From positions 1 through 64,000 of the forward strand of contig BDIU01000016.1 of the NCBI GenBank assembly GCA_002118135.1: a stretch of 64,000 nt of DNA, given 5' to 3'. The translations under genes and the position numbers were made by a program. This document shows positions 29,952 through 44,900 of the stretch, piece by piece. The first letter of the stretch is position 1; each line of letters opens with the position of its first letter. A model generated the notes under the pieces. The model was not told where the DNA came from. It saw nothing but the letters and a program-made list of their open reading frames with translations, and searched no databases. This DNA is from Trebouxia sp. TZW2008. Lineage: Eukaryota > Chlorophyta > Trebouxiophyceae > Trebouxiales > Trebouxiaceae.

Positions 29952-32900
29952 ATGTCACAAACACCCTTGTCGGAGGCGCAGTCAAATTTACGAACTGCTT
30001 GTCAGACCGGCGACATCCAGCTATTTCAATCAGCGCTGATTCCGCAGCCTCGGACCTGGAAGCGCACGCTCTGGAGGTGGTTCCGTGGGCTCGTTCAAGA
30101 AACAACAGATGCGCCAGCGAGTCTTGACTATGTTTACGATGACGACCACTGCAATCTGGCCGTACACTACATAGCGTCTGGAGCTCCTTCGAGCAGGTAT
30201 GGAAGCCTGCCTGCGCTTGAGAGCCGGGACAGGAAAGTCGTCTAAGCTAGAATAACGCTGCAGGCTGCAGAGCTTGTTGTCCGGCTGCCTTCCAGTTTCA
30301 AGACAGAACACACCCACTGGCAACTATGACACAGAGCGTGCTGCTCTTGTGGACTGGCTGTCTAAGTACAAGCACAGCTTGGATGTTGCAGCTATCAACG
30401 CTGATCTCAACACACCCACACACTGTGCTTCACAGTCAAACAGTCCCGCCACGTTGAAGGTAATGCCCTTTCACAATGCAACCACATGTACACAGCAAGC
30501 AATAAGCTATACCCACATGCAAAAAAAGCGCCTCCACGCTGCGTTAACATGCTGACTGTAAGCAATGAGCTTTACCCGCATGCCAAATGTTGTGAGCTGC
30601 TCAAACTGCATGCGCACCCACAAGTTCTTGTGCACTTCTGCATGAGCACTGGCTGCTTGTGTGCTCAAATCGTAGCTTTATGCAGGCTTTGCTGGTCACA
30701 GCTGCTGATACAGACGCACTGACAAACGGCTGCTTGTCTTTGAAAACTGCCCAAGAGGATCAAGCGCTTGACGCAGCTCTGCAGAATAGGATGTATGTTT
30801 GTGCAGGCCTTGTTGGTGACAGCAGCTGGGACAGAGGCACTGACGAGCGGCTGCTTTTCTCAAAGATGGGCTGCCCACTCTACCATCAGCAACTGCTGCA
30901 AGCTCAAGCTTTATGTTTGTACAGGCTGCATGTGTGTTTCCGCCATGGCAGCTGGTTCAGGGACAGTAACAAATGGTGCCTGTCACTGAAGAGAGCCTGA
31001 TCACTCTGGCATCAACATCTGTTACAAGCTCACGCTGTGTGTTTGTGCAGGCCTTGTTGGTGACAGCTGCTGGTACAGAGGCACTGACAAGCGGCTGCTT
31101 GTCTTTGAAGAATGCCCAAGAGGACCAACCGCTTGACATAGCATTGCAAAACAGGCAGTGGCATGCAACACAACTGCTAGTGGCTGCGGGTCAGTTGTGG
31201 CTATACAAAACACACTTCTGCATTTCCAATGCTCACATCTCCTGCATTTGCTCAAAGTGCCAGATTTGCTCCAGTTCCAAGCAGCAGAGCGCTTATACTC
31301 TGACTCTATGACAAACGCACCCACAGAATGCAGAGCCTTTTTGCAAAATACATGTCATTGTTGGCTGCATTCAGCCTTCAGGGTGCATCAAGTGTGGGCA
31401 TAGCTTCAGGTCAATGCAGTGCAGGTGCAGTCCAGGGAATTCCAGTATACATAGCTGCCAGTTGTTTGCCAGCTGTGCTCTGCCTCAGCGTGCATCAAAT
31501 ATGGTCATGGCTTCTGGCCGATGCCTGCAGATGCGCTTCAAGGGAGCCCGTCTGGCAAGACATGAAGTTGTTCCTAAAATGCACAGCACAGCTTGAACGT
31601 CGTCAATATCAGTGTTACCACTTTCATCAGTTGTATTACAGTGGTTTTCACAGTTAAGTGTTGATGCATTTCTGCAGGGGCCCTACAAGGGAGCCCAGCT
31701 TATGCAGCTGCCAAAGGCCGTTTGCAGGAGGCAATGCCCCAACAGCCCTCCATGACTCAACCTGCCCTGTCATCTCTTGTGGTAGGCATGCTCAGCTACT
31801 GTACCTGCCGACCTTTTGTTGTCCGGCTCTCAATAGCTGAACGTCACAGATCTGTATCATGACGCCAGGAGCAAATTGGTCTGGTAAGACAAAACTTGCA
31901 AGACACAAGTAGCACGTGTGCTAGACAGTGCAAAGCTTGGGTTTCATCAATCGTGGACTAGATGTTGCTGCAGCACAAGCATGCTATCTGTCTGGGGTGG
32001 TGATACAGTACAGATAACATGATATGGATGTGATTTTGAGGCATGCAGTACTGCTTGCTGCAGATGGCAGTTTCCAAAGTGCAGCCTCAGAAAGCGACAA
32101 AAGCAAGAGTTTGAATGCTCCTGTTGCAACTTCATGGCATAGACATTCAGGTCATCTTGTAACATACCCATATTGACAAACCAAACAGCTTTTTGTCTTG
32201 ATACTCAACGCTATGCACTGATGTGACATGTGACGCACACGCACTCATACATCCTTATGCATCGAGTGCTGTGCAACAGACATTGCATCAGTGCATGGCA
32301 TGAGACAGCAAGCTGTTTGGCTTGCCACCATGGATACCAAATGGTTGCAGTACGTATACATTGTGTCATGGTAAAGAGATACATGATTTTCCAGTCTGCT
32401 TCCTTGCAACGGCCACATCTCAGCAAAGAAGCGCACAGTTGCCAGCTTTTGCAGCACTTCAGCTTGATTATACGCTTGATTGGCACTATCTATACATATC
32501 AGCTGTAAGACAGTACGCTGTTTTTCCACGCAATTGCAAATGAGAACTCCCGCAGAAACCTACAAGCCCCACAAGTGTTGTTGTCAAGTCCTACTGAGTT
32601 GCAGTCTGGCGTTGGCAAGTTTCTGTCAGCTTTGCTGGGACCCACTTCCCAGCAAACATCTCACAGTCCCCTACAAACAATCCATCAACCCCAGCACCAG
32701 CCCCCACACTACCCCCTACAAACCCAGTTGGACCCCAAGAACAGCCAGATTGCCTGGGCACACCAAGCACATGTGCAATCTGTTGACTGGGAGGCTGACA
32801 CTGCTGTGCCATACTCGCAGCACCAAGGTATCCACAGCCTCCACAAAGTTGCAGATGAACATGCCCTTGGTTTGTGCTGTGTTGCTTTTGTCATTAAGGC

Positions 32901-35900
32901 GTTTGTGTGATCAATGTGTAGATAAGCCTGTCTGTAGCACATTCTGGGCTTGCCGGTAGTACAGGACCCTGACATTTGTAGCCTTCTGTGAAAGGAATAT
33001 CTCCCTGAGCGAGGCCCCATTGTAATAGTGTGTATTGCAACGTGACATTGCAGTTTTATCAATTGAGCCAGGCTGCAGCGTTTGTGCATACAGCAACTGA
33101 GTCACAGCCTGCATCAATCCATTTTACACTGTGCGAATTCACCCAAAGCATGCAATGCAGACATAACATTGTCTGCTGGCTGACTTGTTTTGAGCTTGTT
33201 CACTGCAGGTCTTGGTCAACAGCCCTCGCTGATGAGCAGACCATTCTTCTTCACAGGGCTGCAGCGCTGCAACATGTGCATTAGCAGTGCAGACTCTGAC
33301 TTGTTGGGCGGCCGAGTTACGCTGGGTTTGGTCGTCGCAGGTCTTGCAGAGCAGCCTGCATCGGTGTTCCTTCAAGATGAACACACCATTCTTCTTCACA
33401 GGGCTGCAGCGCTGGAATATGTGCAACAGCAGTGCAATGTGGATAAAAGCATTGCTGCACTGCTGCTGTTCAATCACCAGGGGAATTTGGACGCTGCGTG
33501 TAATGCATGGCAGGAAAACTCAACAGGTAAGTCAATGCTGTCACTGGCAACTTACTAAGTAAAAGATATTTCAATCACACCCGTGCAGCTTGGGCCTACT
33601 TGTCATCATGAGACTGTACGCTGACTGAGGACTTGATCCACTTGCAGTTGCTCTGCATACATATGGAATGGCAGGCAAAAGCGCCAAACAGAACCATGCA
33701 CTGACCGTATATGAGGATTTCAATCAACTTATTAAACTCAACTGGGCTCTGTGAGCCTGATTAGCAGAGGCTTCTAATGACAGAAGAAATGACTGAATGA
33801 ATCAATGCGTGAACTGCAGGGGCTTTACAAAGCTGTGGAGTGGCACAGCAAGTTGCAAAGCAAATGCTGGACCCAGCTAGCATTACTGCCAGCAGCGGCA
33901 TCAACGGCTACCAGCAGTGCCTTGTGTGCTTTGAGGACGTACAGCCCTCAGCATTGGCTGTGCATTTGCCTTGTGGGCACTGCACCTGCAATGAATGCTG
34001 GCAGGTGAGTGCATGCTTGCATGCAGCATTTACACTGTGTATCAGGCAAGTTCCCCAAAACTTCAGATAGCAACATTGCCAGCAGGTGCATCAAGGGCTA
34101 CCAGCAGTGCCTTGTGTGCTGTGACGAATTTTTGTCTGTACAGTGCCAGAGAGTTGGCACACGCTTGAAGTGGCAGAATCTGTAAAGTCACGATACTGAA
34201 TTGGCAGGTTGCATACTGCATAGTATGAAATTGAAGCTTGGTGACTACTCAGAAATCAGCAATTTGCATCATTACAAGTCCAAAAGTTCGAATCTGCTAC
34301 GCCAGAACACCAATGTTGCATGCAATGGCACAAAGTGTGGATTGGTTGTACTGAATTGGCAGGTCAATGCTTGCTGCATTCTTGGAAGCGTTTGGGCTGA
34401 AGCTTGTTCAAATGCTATGACATATGAGCAGGCAATCAGCTCAAAGCCTACAAGAATGCAAATCAGCATGATGGTGACTGCCATGCCAGGTGACTGCTGC
34501 ACATTTGAAATGACCAAAGCTGTAAAGTGGCAATTCTGCCTCTTCAAGATGAATACTGGCTGCATTTGGTAGGTGTTTGGCTTGCCGATGTTTCAAACGT
34601 CATGCCATCTGATCCATTACCAGTCCTAACACCTGCCAAACGCAAGTTGGCATGACCTGCACCTGCCATGCCATAAACCTGACGCTGACTCGCTCTGGCA
34701 GAAGCCGCGAAATGGCAACACTGAATTGGAAGGGTGAATGTTCGTCGCATCTTGTAGGTGTTGGGCTTCCTGTCATTTTGAATGTCATGCCATCTGATGC
34801 GTCAGCACTTACCATACCTGACAAATGTAAGTTGGCATGAGCCACAGCTGCCATGCCAGAGCACTGATGCTGACTTGTCATGGCAAAATCTGTGAAATGG
34901 CAGACTGAATTGGCAGAGTGAATCCTGGCTGCAATTGGTAGGTGTTGGGCTCCTGTCAATTCAGATGTCATGCCATCTGATGCGTCAGCAGTCACCACAC
35001 CTGACAAATGTAAGTTGGCATGAGCCACAACTGCCATGCCAGAGCACTGATGCCGAATTGCAATGGCAGAAAGTGTAACACCCCTGTAGGGCTTTGGCAG
35101 CCTGAATGATGGCCGCTTTCTGGCTGTGTTGGAGCTTTGTGACCTCTCAGATGACAGCAAGCTCAATCACTCCAAGGCTGCAAACCAGCATGGTGTGTCA
35201 CTGTCATGCCCGAAGACTGATGCAGAGTCGCAATGACAAAACATGTGAAATGGCTGTACTGGACTAGCAGCGTGAATGCTGGGTGCGTATCTCGAGTGCT
35301 TGTAGCTGGACATTGTCAGATGTCATGACATGTCAGAAGGCGTTCAGCTCTAAGCATTCAAGGACGCAAATTGGCATGATCCACCTTTGTCATGCCTGGA
35401 GACTGACACACAACTTAAACAGCAGAAAAGCATAAAGTTACTTTGTTGCAGAAGGCCAACAAACTCATCCTCGACTGCACCAAGCACTGTTCCAGCAGTT
35501 TGCTTTGGATGCCAAACTTAGCAGCTTCAGAAGCAATTCCCAACCTCAAAACCTCCATGTCAGAGCACATAAGCTGCAGTGTCATTTGCCAAAGGGTTTT
35601 GTCAGCTTGATGCTTTCCGACACTGCCAGTGCCTGTTGGCCGTCAATAGTCGGACATGGCAGCTCACATGCTTGTTGCATGCTTTGAAAGGAGCTGAAAA
35701 GGTGCCAAGTAGCTGTACTGAACGTCACCAGGCTGAGAGAGTCTCAGGTCAGCTTACTGCTCCCAGCACAGGCAGTGCACAAGTGCCTACTGGCCACCGA
35801 CTAGCGTCAACAGTTGGACATGGCAGCTCACATGCTTGTTGCAAGTGTTGACTCTCCACACGTTTGTGTTGACCTTTGTATGTCAGCGTACCTCTGTACT

Positions 35901-38900
35901 CCAATCTTGCAGAAAAGCATGACCTGCAGCTGTCATGCCAAAAGAGTGATGCTGGTCAAACAGAAGTAAAAAAATGCAACACAATTGTACAGAATGCCAC
36001 CAGGCTGACTTGTACCCTTATAGATTGTACTGTTTTTGCCTCAGCTTCATGTTCTTGGAAATACAGATGAATACATAGTCCAGGTCTCTGTCAAGTTCTG
36101 TTGCAACCTTGACCAGTTTGACACCTAGTGGCGAGAGCAGAGACCCCATGTTCACATAGGCAGTATGTGAGCATGCATATAGCATGCAAACATCAGATGC
36201 CATGACGCAAGTGAGCTCAACTCCACCAAAAGCATCCTAATGAAGCCATTCTTCTTGCATTTCTTGTCAGAAGCTATGTCATGACTTAGCCAGCACAATT
36301 TTACGCGCATTGAACTTTTGCATCAGCTTTGTAAGTAAGCTGCAGTCAGCTCAACCCGGCACAACTCCAGAGAGCACAAAGCTTGCAGAAAGTATTGCTT
36401 TCTGGAAGAGAGGTGGGTTGTGCTGAACGCTTCCTGAAAGTCAAGCTGACTTGCAAAGCCTAGGCTGCACAAGGTAATTCACTTGCCCAGCAAGGCTTTG
36501 TATAAAAGCTTTGACCACAAGCAGCAGCTGAACCTGACACTTGCTGGGTTTTGCCATGTTCATGTTTGCACCTAGCAAATCAACTTTAGGTTTGCTTGGC
36601 CTTATTGCACAATGTTTTTGTACTGACATTCCCAAACAAGTATCCCAAATCATTCTTCCTTCTCCAAAATCCTCCGATGCATGCTTCCTCCTCAAACATG
36701 CCCTAGCCTTTGCAGGTCGAGATACTCAAAAGGGGCTCTGCCTCCCCTCAGATCAGCCTGAGTGGGAGCAGGTTTGCGCTTGACAGTTGCATGTTTGCAT
36801 GCTTGCATACTCAAACATGCAGCTCATCTGGCCACCTATTTGGAACGCCCGACGTATGCATCAAAAGGCATTCAAGCAGGTCTGGCAGCCAAGGTCAAGC
36901 TATCTGAGACAAGATTTTGCATTTCCTGATGTGCTTGCTTTGACCTTGCAGGGCATCTGAGCAGTTGCTCTGCAACGTGGCAGCAGGCCATGCTGCACAG
37001 CACCAGTCAAATTGCCCTGCAATCTCAAAGCAAACCATCCAGGAATTAGCAAGGAAGGCCCTCACCCCAACTGCCATCTGCCCATCGCCCAAGAGTCTGC
37101 TGAGCAGTGCTGTCATTGCTGCACTGGCACCACATCATATTCTGAAATGCCTGCCTTAACAGTGCGGGGCATTTTGGCAGTTGCTCTTGAAGACAGCAGC
37201 ACGAGTGAGGTCTGCTGCTTGCAACGCGTTTGCTTCGCTCTACTTCATCTCCCTAGTTGCCTGCTTTGATGCAGGAGGGTGGTGACAGCTGCTCTTGAGG
37301 GTCGCAGCAAACCTTATGTATGCTGCCATGCTTAATGTCAGCTGCCAAAATGCCTTGCAATTTTAAACAAACAGTTCAGGAAATAACAAGGCAAGCTACT
37401 GGGAGAATGTTTCATGTGCAGCAGAGTCTGCAGCAGCTGTTTCAAGCTAGTCTGGCAAAGGTTGTGGTTTGGATGCGCTCTCTTTGTCAGTCCTATCTGT
37501 GATGCTTTTTACAGCTGTTACTGACTTTGCTGCTCAGCACCCCCACTTCCAAGAGTCAATGATGCACTGACATTTGGGAGGTGAGTTGGCAAGCAGCAAA
37601 GTCTGCAACAGCTTCCTTGCACTAGTACTGGCAGCAGTTGCTGTTTGAGTGCGCTCTCTTTGCCAGCTGTATCTGTAATGTTGCAAACAGCTGTTACCGA
37701 CTCTGCTGCATAAGGCTGAATCTTTCAAGTAGCATCGCCATACGTGAAGGGTGGTGCCCTATGCATCAAAGTCTGCAGCGCTGTCTCAACGCTACTACAG
37801 GCAGCGGTTGCTGTTTGAGTGCGCTCTTCTTGCCAGTCCTGTCTGTCATGCTTTGAAGAGTTATCTCTTGCTCTGCTGCTCGTCACCCCAGCCTTTTCGT
37901 TTTGCAACTGATTTGTGAATGGTGGTGGACTGATGCAGCAAAGTCTATCAGACCAGCTGTACTCAGCAAATACTGGCGGCAGTTGCTGGTTGAGTGTGGC
38001 TCCTTTGCCTGTTCTATCTGTGGTGCTTTGAATGGCTGTTACCGACTCTGTCACAGAGGGCTGGACCTTTCAAGTAGCAGCGACATACATGAAGGGTGAT
38101 GCCCTGTGTATCAAATTGTGCAACAGCTCTTTCATCACTGCTACAGGCAGCGGTTGCTGTTTGAGTGCGCTCTCTTTGCCAGTCATGTCTGTCATGCTTT
38201 CAACAGCTATCTCTTGCTATGCTGCTCATCACCGTAGCCTTTCCCTTTTGCAACTGGTTTGTGATCGGCGGTGGACTGTGCAGCAAAGTGTATCAGTACC
38301 AGCTGTGCTCAGCTCACACTGGCAGCAGTTGCTGTTTGAGTGCAGTTCCTTTGCCTGGGCTATCTGTGATGCTTTGAATGGCTGTAACTGACTCTGCTGT
38401 ATAGGACTGCGACTTTCAAGTAGCAGTGCCAACACATGAACGGCGTTGTCCTGTGCGTCATAGTCTGCAACAGCTGTCTACTGCAGGCAGCAGATGCTCT
38501 TTGAGCCCTGTCTGTCATGCTTTCAACAGCTATCTCTTGCTATGCTGCTCATCACCCTAGCCTTTCCCTTTTGCAACTGGTTTGTGATCGGCGGTGGACT
38601 GTGCAGCAAAGTGTATCAGTACCAGCTGTGCTCAGCTCACACTGGCAGCAGTTGCTGTTTGAGTGCAGTTCCTTTGCCTAGGCTATCTGTGACGCTTTGA
38701 ATGGATGTAACTGACTGTGCTGCACAGGACCCCAGCCTTTGAGCATCAGCGCCAACAAAAGAGGGGTGGAGGCATGTGCAGCAAAGTCTGTACCAACATC
38801 TGTAAGCTAGTACTGGCAGCAGTCGCAATTTGAATGCGCTCTTTTTGTCAGTCCCATCTGTGATGCTTTATACAGCTGTTACTGGCTTTGCTGCTCAGCG

Positions 38901-41900
38901 CCCCAACTTTCAAGAGTCAGCGCTGCACTGACGCTTGAGAGGTGGGTTGCTGAGCAGCAAAGGCTGCAACAGCTGTGTCAAGCTAGCATTTGCAGCAGTT
39001 GCTGTTTGAGCGCTCTCTCTTTGCCAACTCTATCTGCGATGCTTTGAACAGCTGTAGCTGACTTTGCTGCTCAGACATGAAGCTTTGGAGTATCAGCACT
39101 GATACGTCAAGGCTTGAATTTTGAGCAGCAAATTCTGGAACAGCTGACTCAAACCAGTCTGGCAGCAGTTGCTGTTTTCTGTGCGCTCTCTTTGCCAATC
39201 CTGTCTCTGATGCTTTGAACAGCTGTAAGCGACTTTGCTGCTCAAAAGTCAAGCTTTGAAGTGAAGCAGTTGCTGTTTGAACGCGCTCTTTTGGCTGATT
39301 TTACTTGTGACTTGCTGAAAAGCTGTGGACGGCTTTGCTGCTCAGCACCCCAGCCTCTGAGTATCAGCACTGACAATTGTGGGATGAGTTGTTGAGCAGC
39401 AAATACTGTTGCTGCAGCTATTTCAAGCTAGTAAGGTGACTTCAATTCTCCCGTTGACAACAAATGTGTTCCCCCAAAAAAACGTATTATATTTTGTGTT
39501 GTCCTGACTCAGAGGCACCGCTGCAATCAAAAGTTCTGGGGTTAGTTGCCGAATGTGTTGTGACATCTTTACATTGAGAATTTGTACAAGGAAAATTTAC
39601 TGTACTTGCATTGACAGCATTAGAAACAGCCTGTGGCCATGCAACAGCTTTCTTGCCTTCCAAAGATGAGTCTCATGACTAGGGTCTGCCAAACCCATGC
39701 TCCCTTCATTCCCCATACCCATAGATCCAATGCAGCAATTTGTCTTCCTTCTTACTGCTACAGTCTCTTGCAACTTGCACATCATGACCAAAGCCTGCCA
39801 GCTGAGCCTGCTATTGCAAGCGCTGTGCCAGACTCAAACCAGCAGGTTTTCTTGAGTGGCCCTCTTTGGTACTGCAGGGCATCTTGACAGCTGCTCTTGA
39901 AGATGGCAGTGCGACTATAGCGCGCTTTACACATCCCGATTACTATCCGCTGTTGCCAGTCTTATGCTGGACTGATGAGAGTCAACTTGCTGAACTGCCT
40001 GCTTTGTTGTTGCAGGAGCATATTGGCAGCTGCTCTTGAGGATGGCAGCAGGCCTTAGGCATTCTGCAGGCCTGAAGTGCTGCTGCCAAGATGCTCCTGC
40101 AATCTCAAAGCAAACAATTCAGGAAGTCACAAAGCAAGCCCACAGTCCAATTGCCATCTGCCCTTTACACCTGTTCAAGCTGAGTCTCTGCTGAGTCTCA
40201 ATGCAACCGCTTGACTGATACCAGACATTCTGGATGGCTTGCTTTGACAGTGCAGGGCATCCTGGCAGCTGCTGTGGAACATGGCAGCAGGCTTTAGTCA
40301 TATGTCCATGCAGTAGAGCAGCTGCCAAGATGCCCTGCAATGTCAAAGCAAACAGTTCAGGAACTCACTAGGCAAGCCCTCACCCTGGTTGCCATCTGCC
40401 CTTGATACACAAGCAGAGAGTCTGTTGAGTCTCAATGCCACCGCTTGATTGATTCCAGACAATGTTCTGAATGGTCTGCTTGAATATTGCAGGAGCATCT
40501 TGGCAGCTGCGCTAGAAGACAGCAGCATGACTAAGGCCTGCAGCATCGTGCTTGATTGATACCACAACATCTCCTTGACAGCCTGCTTTATTATTGCAGG
40601 AGCATCTTGGCAGCTGCTCTGGAACATGGCAGCAGGCCTTAAGCATGCTTCCATGCAGTACAGCGTCTGCCAAGATGCCCTGACCTCAAAGCAAACAATT
40701 CAGGAACTCACATGGCAAATTTATAGTCCAATTGACATCTTTCAATCACCATTGGACCTGCTAAGCTGCACATTGCAGGGCATGTCGACAGATGCTGTCA
40801 AAGACAGCAGCATGACTAGGGCCTGCTGCCTGCTATTGCTATCGGCTATTGCCATCCGCTATTGCTATCTGCTGTTGCCAGTCTTGTGCTGAGCTGACAT
40901 CAGATGGTTTCCTGAATGTTTGCTTTGACAATGCAGGGCATGTTAGCAGCTGCTCTAGACATGACAAAAGCCTGCTGCCCCTGCCTCACTTGCCACCTGA
41001 TATTGCCAGTCTTGTGCTGGACTGATACCATATGGTTTCCTGAACTGTTTGCTTTGACATTGCCAGCCATGTTGACAGCTGTTCTAAAAGACGGCAGCCT
41101 CTAAGATGCTGCTGTCGTCTAGGGCAGCCGTCAAAATGCCCTGTAAGTTCAAGCAAACAGTTCAGAAGGTCGTATGGCAATCTCATCGCCCAACTGCCAC
41201 CTGTCTGCATTATGCTTGACTAACCCACATCACTTTTCTTAGTTGCCTGCTTTGATGTTGCAGGAGCACATTGGCAGCTGCTCTTAAGGATGGCAGCAGG
41301 CCTTACTCATGCTATGCTCCTGAGGCACAGCTGTCAAAATGCCTTGCAGTCTCACAGCAAACAATCCACGAAATCATATGGCAAGTCCACAGTCCAACTG
41401 TTATCTGCCTGTTCCCTTTGAATAGGCTGATGGTCTGCTTAGCCGTGCTGCCATTGCTAGACTGACACCACATCATATGACAAAATGCTTGCTGTTTGAT
41501 AGCAAGGCATCTTGGCAGCTGCTCTTGAAGACGGCAGCATGACTGAGGCCCGCTGTCCCCACCCCAATTGCCACCTACCCATCAACCTTGTAGCTGAAAG
41601 TCTGCTGAGCAGTGCTGCTGCTGTTCAACTGACACCACATCATGTTGTGACATGCTTGCTGTTGGATTGCAGGGCATCTTGGCAGCTGCTCTTGAAGACG
41701 GCAGCATGACTGAGGCCCGCTGTCCCCACCCCAATTGCCACCTACCCATCAACCTTGTAGCTGAAAGTCTGCTGAGCAGTGCTTCCGCTGCTCAACTAAC
41801 ACCACATCATGTTGTGACATGCTTGCTGTCGGATTGCAGGGCATCTTGGCAGCTGCTCTTGAAGATGGCAGCATGACTAAGGCCTGCTGTCCTGACCCCA

Positions 41901-44900
41901 ACTGCCACCTACCCATCAATCTTGGACAGGCTGAGAGTCTGCTGAGCCATAGTGCCACTGCTCGTTTGAGGCAGCTTGCGGCCCAACATCATGTCAACAC
42001 CAACCCTCTCATCCAATGGTAAGCAGCCCCCCTTCTCTGCTGATCACACCCCAGTTATGTCTGCCCATCAATCTTGGACAGGCTGAGATTCTGCTGAGCA
42101 GGAGTGTCCCTGCTCGTTTGAGATCGCTTGCGTCGCAGCATCATGTCAACACCAACCCTCTCATCCAGTGATTAGCAACCTTTTGCATATTGTCTTGTTG
42201 TGCTCAGCCCATTTACCACTTGCTGTGATCCTATGAAACATGAATGGCAGCCCCAGGAGCGCATAGACTGTTTTCAGAGCAGGGCTCAACTTGAGGAATG
42301 CAGTTCAGCAGATCATGTCGATATCAATTTTGTTGCGCAAGGGCTTCTGCAGCTGTCACTTGACTGTGCTCATCATGTTTGTCTTGCTCTGATCAGTTGC
42401 ATCATACAAATAAGCAACCCCCCCTGATTGAGTGTGAAGCAAAGCCATTGCCCTGTCGGGCAAGCATGCTCACTAGTTCACTTGCTGTTGCAAATTGGTT
42501 AATTTTTTGGTTCATTAATTTCATCCATGGATAGACATGTTCAGGGCATCGCTCAACTTGACAAACCCAGTCTAGCAGTTCCTGTCATCACTGGTCCTCT
42601 CATAGAGTTGTAAGCGCCTTCTTCACTGTTACTTGACTGTGCTCAATACGCTCCTCTTGCTCTAATCAATTGCGTCATGTCAATACCAACCCGTCAGCAA
42701 TTGATAACAGATTGCTTGCTTGTTGCCTAGTCAGGCTATTGCCCTGATAGCGTGTAACAGTAATGGCAAAAGCCCTCTGAATTGTAGCCTCATCACGCTC
42801 AACTGTTTGATACTCATCCTGATCAGAGTAAGTGCTGGGGTTTTGGAAATGGTTATGAGTAGGGTCTTTCACGATTGTTGTGCAACCGCAGAGACGCATA
42901 GAGCGTTCTCCAAAATTGCCTTGTCTTTGAAACACAGCAGAAAAGCTAAATGGGCTGTCATGGTAGCATTTCATCCAGTCACCAAAATGGCTGCAGACAT
43001 CAATCACAACATTACCCCATGTACTAAGATATTCAGTCTGTCTGATTTCTGGGGGTCCTACCAGACCCCCAGGAATTCTGCTGAATCTATTGTGCCCAGG
43101 ATGCTTTCTGATGCCCTGACGTGAAGCTTCACATGCAAGAACTCTGCTGCCATGTCATGGGAATTTTAACATGTATCAAATGTTGTCCTGGGAATGGCCC
43201 TGATACCATGAGGCATTCTGCCAAGCCTGATGCTTCTAGAACTCTGAAGCAAGCTCTGATGCACAACAGCTAGACACCGGAGATCTGGTGCTTCCTAGCC
43301 TGTTTCAAGCTCTGATGATCAGCTGTCGTATGCCTGAGATATGCTGCCATGTCATAAAGTCAATGTTTTGCATGCACTTTTGTCCAAGAATCAAACCAGG
43401 TACCATGGGGCACTGTATGAAGCTGATGTTTCAAAGCTGTGATGAGCAGCTGTCATAAGCCTTGAGATGTCACAAAGATGGTAAATACAGTTTTGTCCTG
43501 TCCTGGAGTTGATTGAGATATCACTATGCACTGGTTTCAATCTGCTGCTCCTTGTCTGGTGTACTGGACCAACCCCTGAGGCGCAGCTGTCACATGCCTG
43601 AGACATGGTCTTGTTTGGTGCAAGAAACCTAAATGGGCACAGCATTGCATGTAGTTTCGCAGTTGACTGAGCATCGCAGAAACTCTGAATCAAATGAGCA
43701 TCTGTGATACCAAGTGCCTGTGATGCTCACTCAATGCAATGATGCATGCGTTGCTGTACTGAAGCACTTTGCTGCAGAGCTGTTGAGAGGCTCATCAGGA
43801 TACAATGCTGCATTGCCGTGCCCATGACCACTTCAAAAAGACCCAGAGCATGCCCAACAGTCATATGCTTATAAATGAAAGTCACATGTGTACTGTGCAC
43901 AGTTTATGCAAGTGTCTGTTACGCGTCAAGTATGCCAGCAACTATGTCACAGGACTAAATGCACAGCTGGCAGTCATTGCATCTCATAGCAAAAGTTCTG
44001 GAAGCTGCTGATTTGCCCTTGCGGGCAGCTTGCTGCATTTCAACATCAGTTTCAAAAGCCCAGTTGCAATCACTTGTCAGCAATTGTGGCAATTGGGATT
44101 TTCAAAGCTGCCATCAAAAACGCAGCAGGGCGCCTACAGAGGTGCATTGATAGTAGCTGCCGCTGCATGATCATCCAACAGGTCAGTGTTTGCTACCTAG
44201 ATTCAGTGGTAAACTTTTCTTGGAGCTGTCAGTTGTCCTTTGCAGGCAGCTTGCTGCGTTTCAACATCACTTTCGAAAGCCCTGTTGCCTTCACTTGTAA
44301 GCAATTGAGGTAACTGGGATTTTCCAAAGCTGTTGTCCAATACGCGGCAGATTGTCTGCAGAAGCAGGTGGGTAGCAGCTGCTGAAGTATTTGTTGACTC
44401 CCAATGACAAGCCAGCCGCATCATGTTGCATCACACAGTAATTGTGGCTGTCAATTAGCCATTGCAGGCATTGTGCTAGGCCTTCGACATCAGCTTTGTA
44501 GCAGCTCAATTGCCATCATTTGTCACCAACTGAGATTGCTTGGGCAGTCAAAGAGATGGTGTCCAGAATGCAGCAGGGCGCCTGCAGAGACGTTATGATA
44601 GCAGCTCATGATTAGATGTTCCATTGCTGACGACAAACAGACCGCATTATACGGCATCAGCAAACTCTGAGGGCCGTTGATCAGCACTTGAATTGTTCAA
44701 AACCTTCCAAAGCTGTCTCCCAAAAAGCAGCAGAATGCCTGCAGAAGCAGTGATCAGAGGCCTAATCAGGTGCCAGCGCTGCATGCTCAGGTGTCCACTC
44801 AGATGCCTGATCAGGCAACTCTTGCCCCCAATTATGTTGTGGCAGACCAATGCATGCCACAATAACCAGCACTGGTGACAAGCTGCCAGGAACTGTGCAC

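Noticed and set aside
41505..41840. Near-identical 168-bp units as an assembly duplication error
   Set aside because: Cannot be excluded, but they continue a graded series of ever more diverged copies with the same period, which assembly error would not produce.
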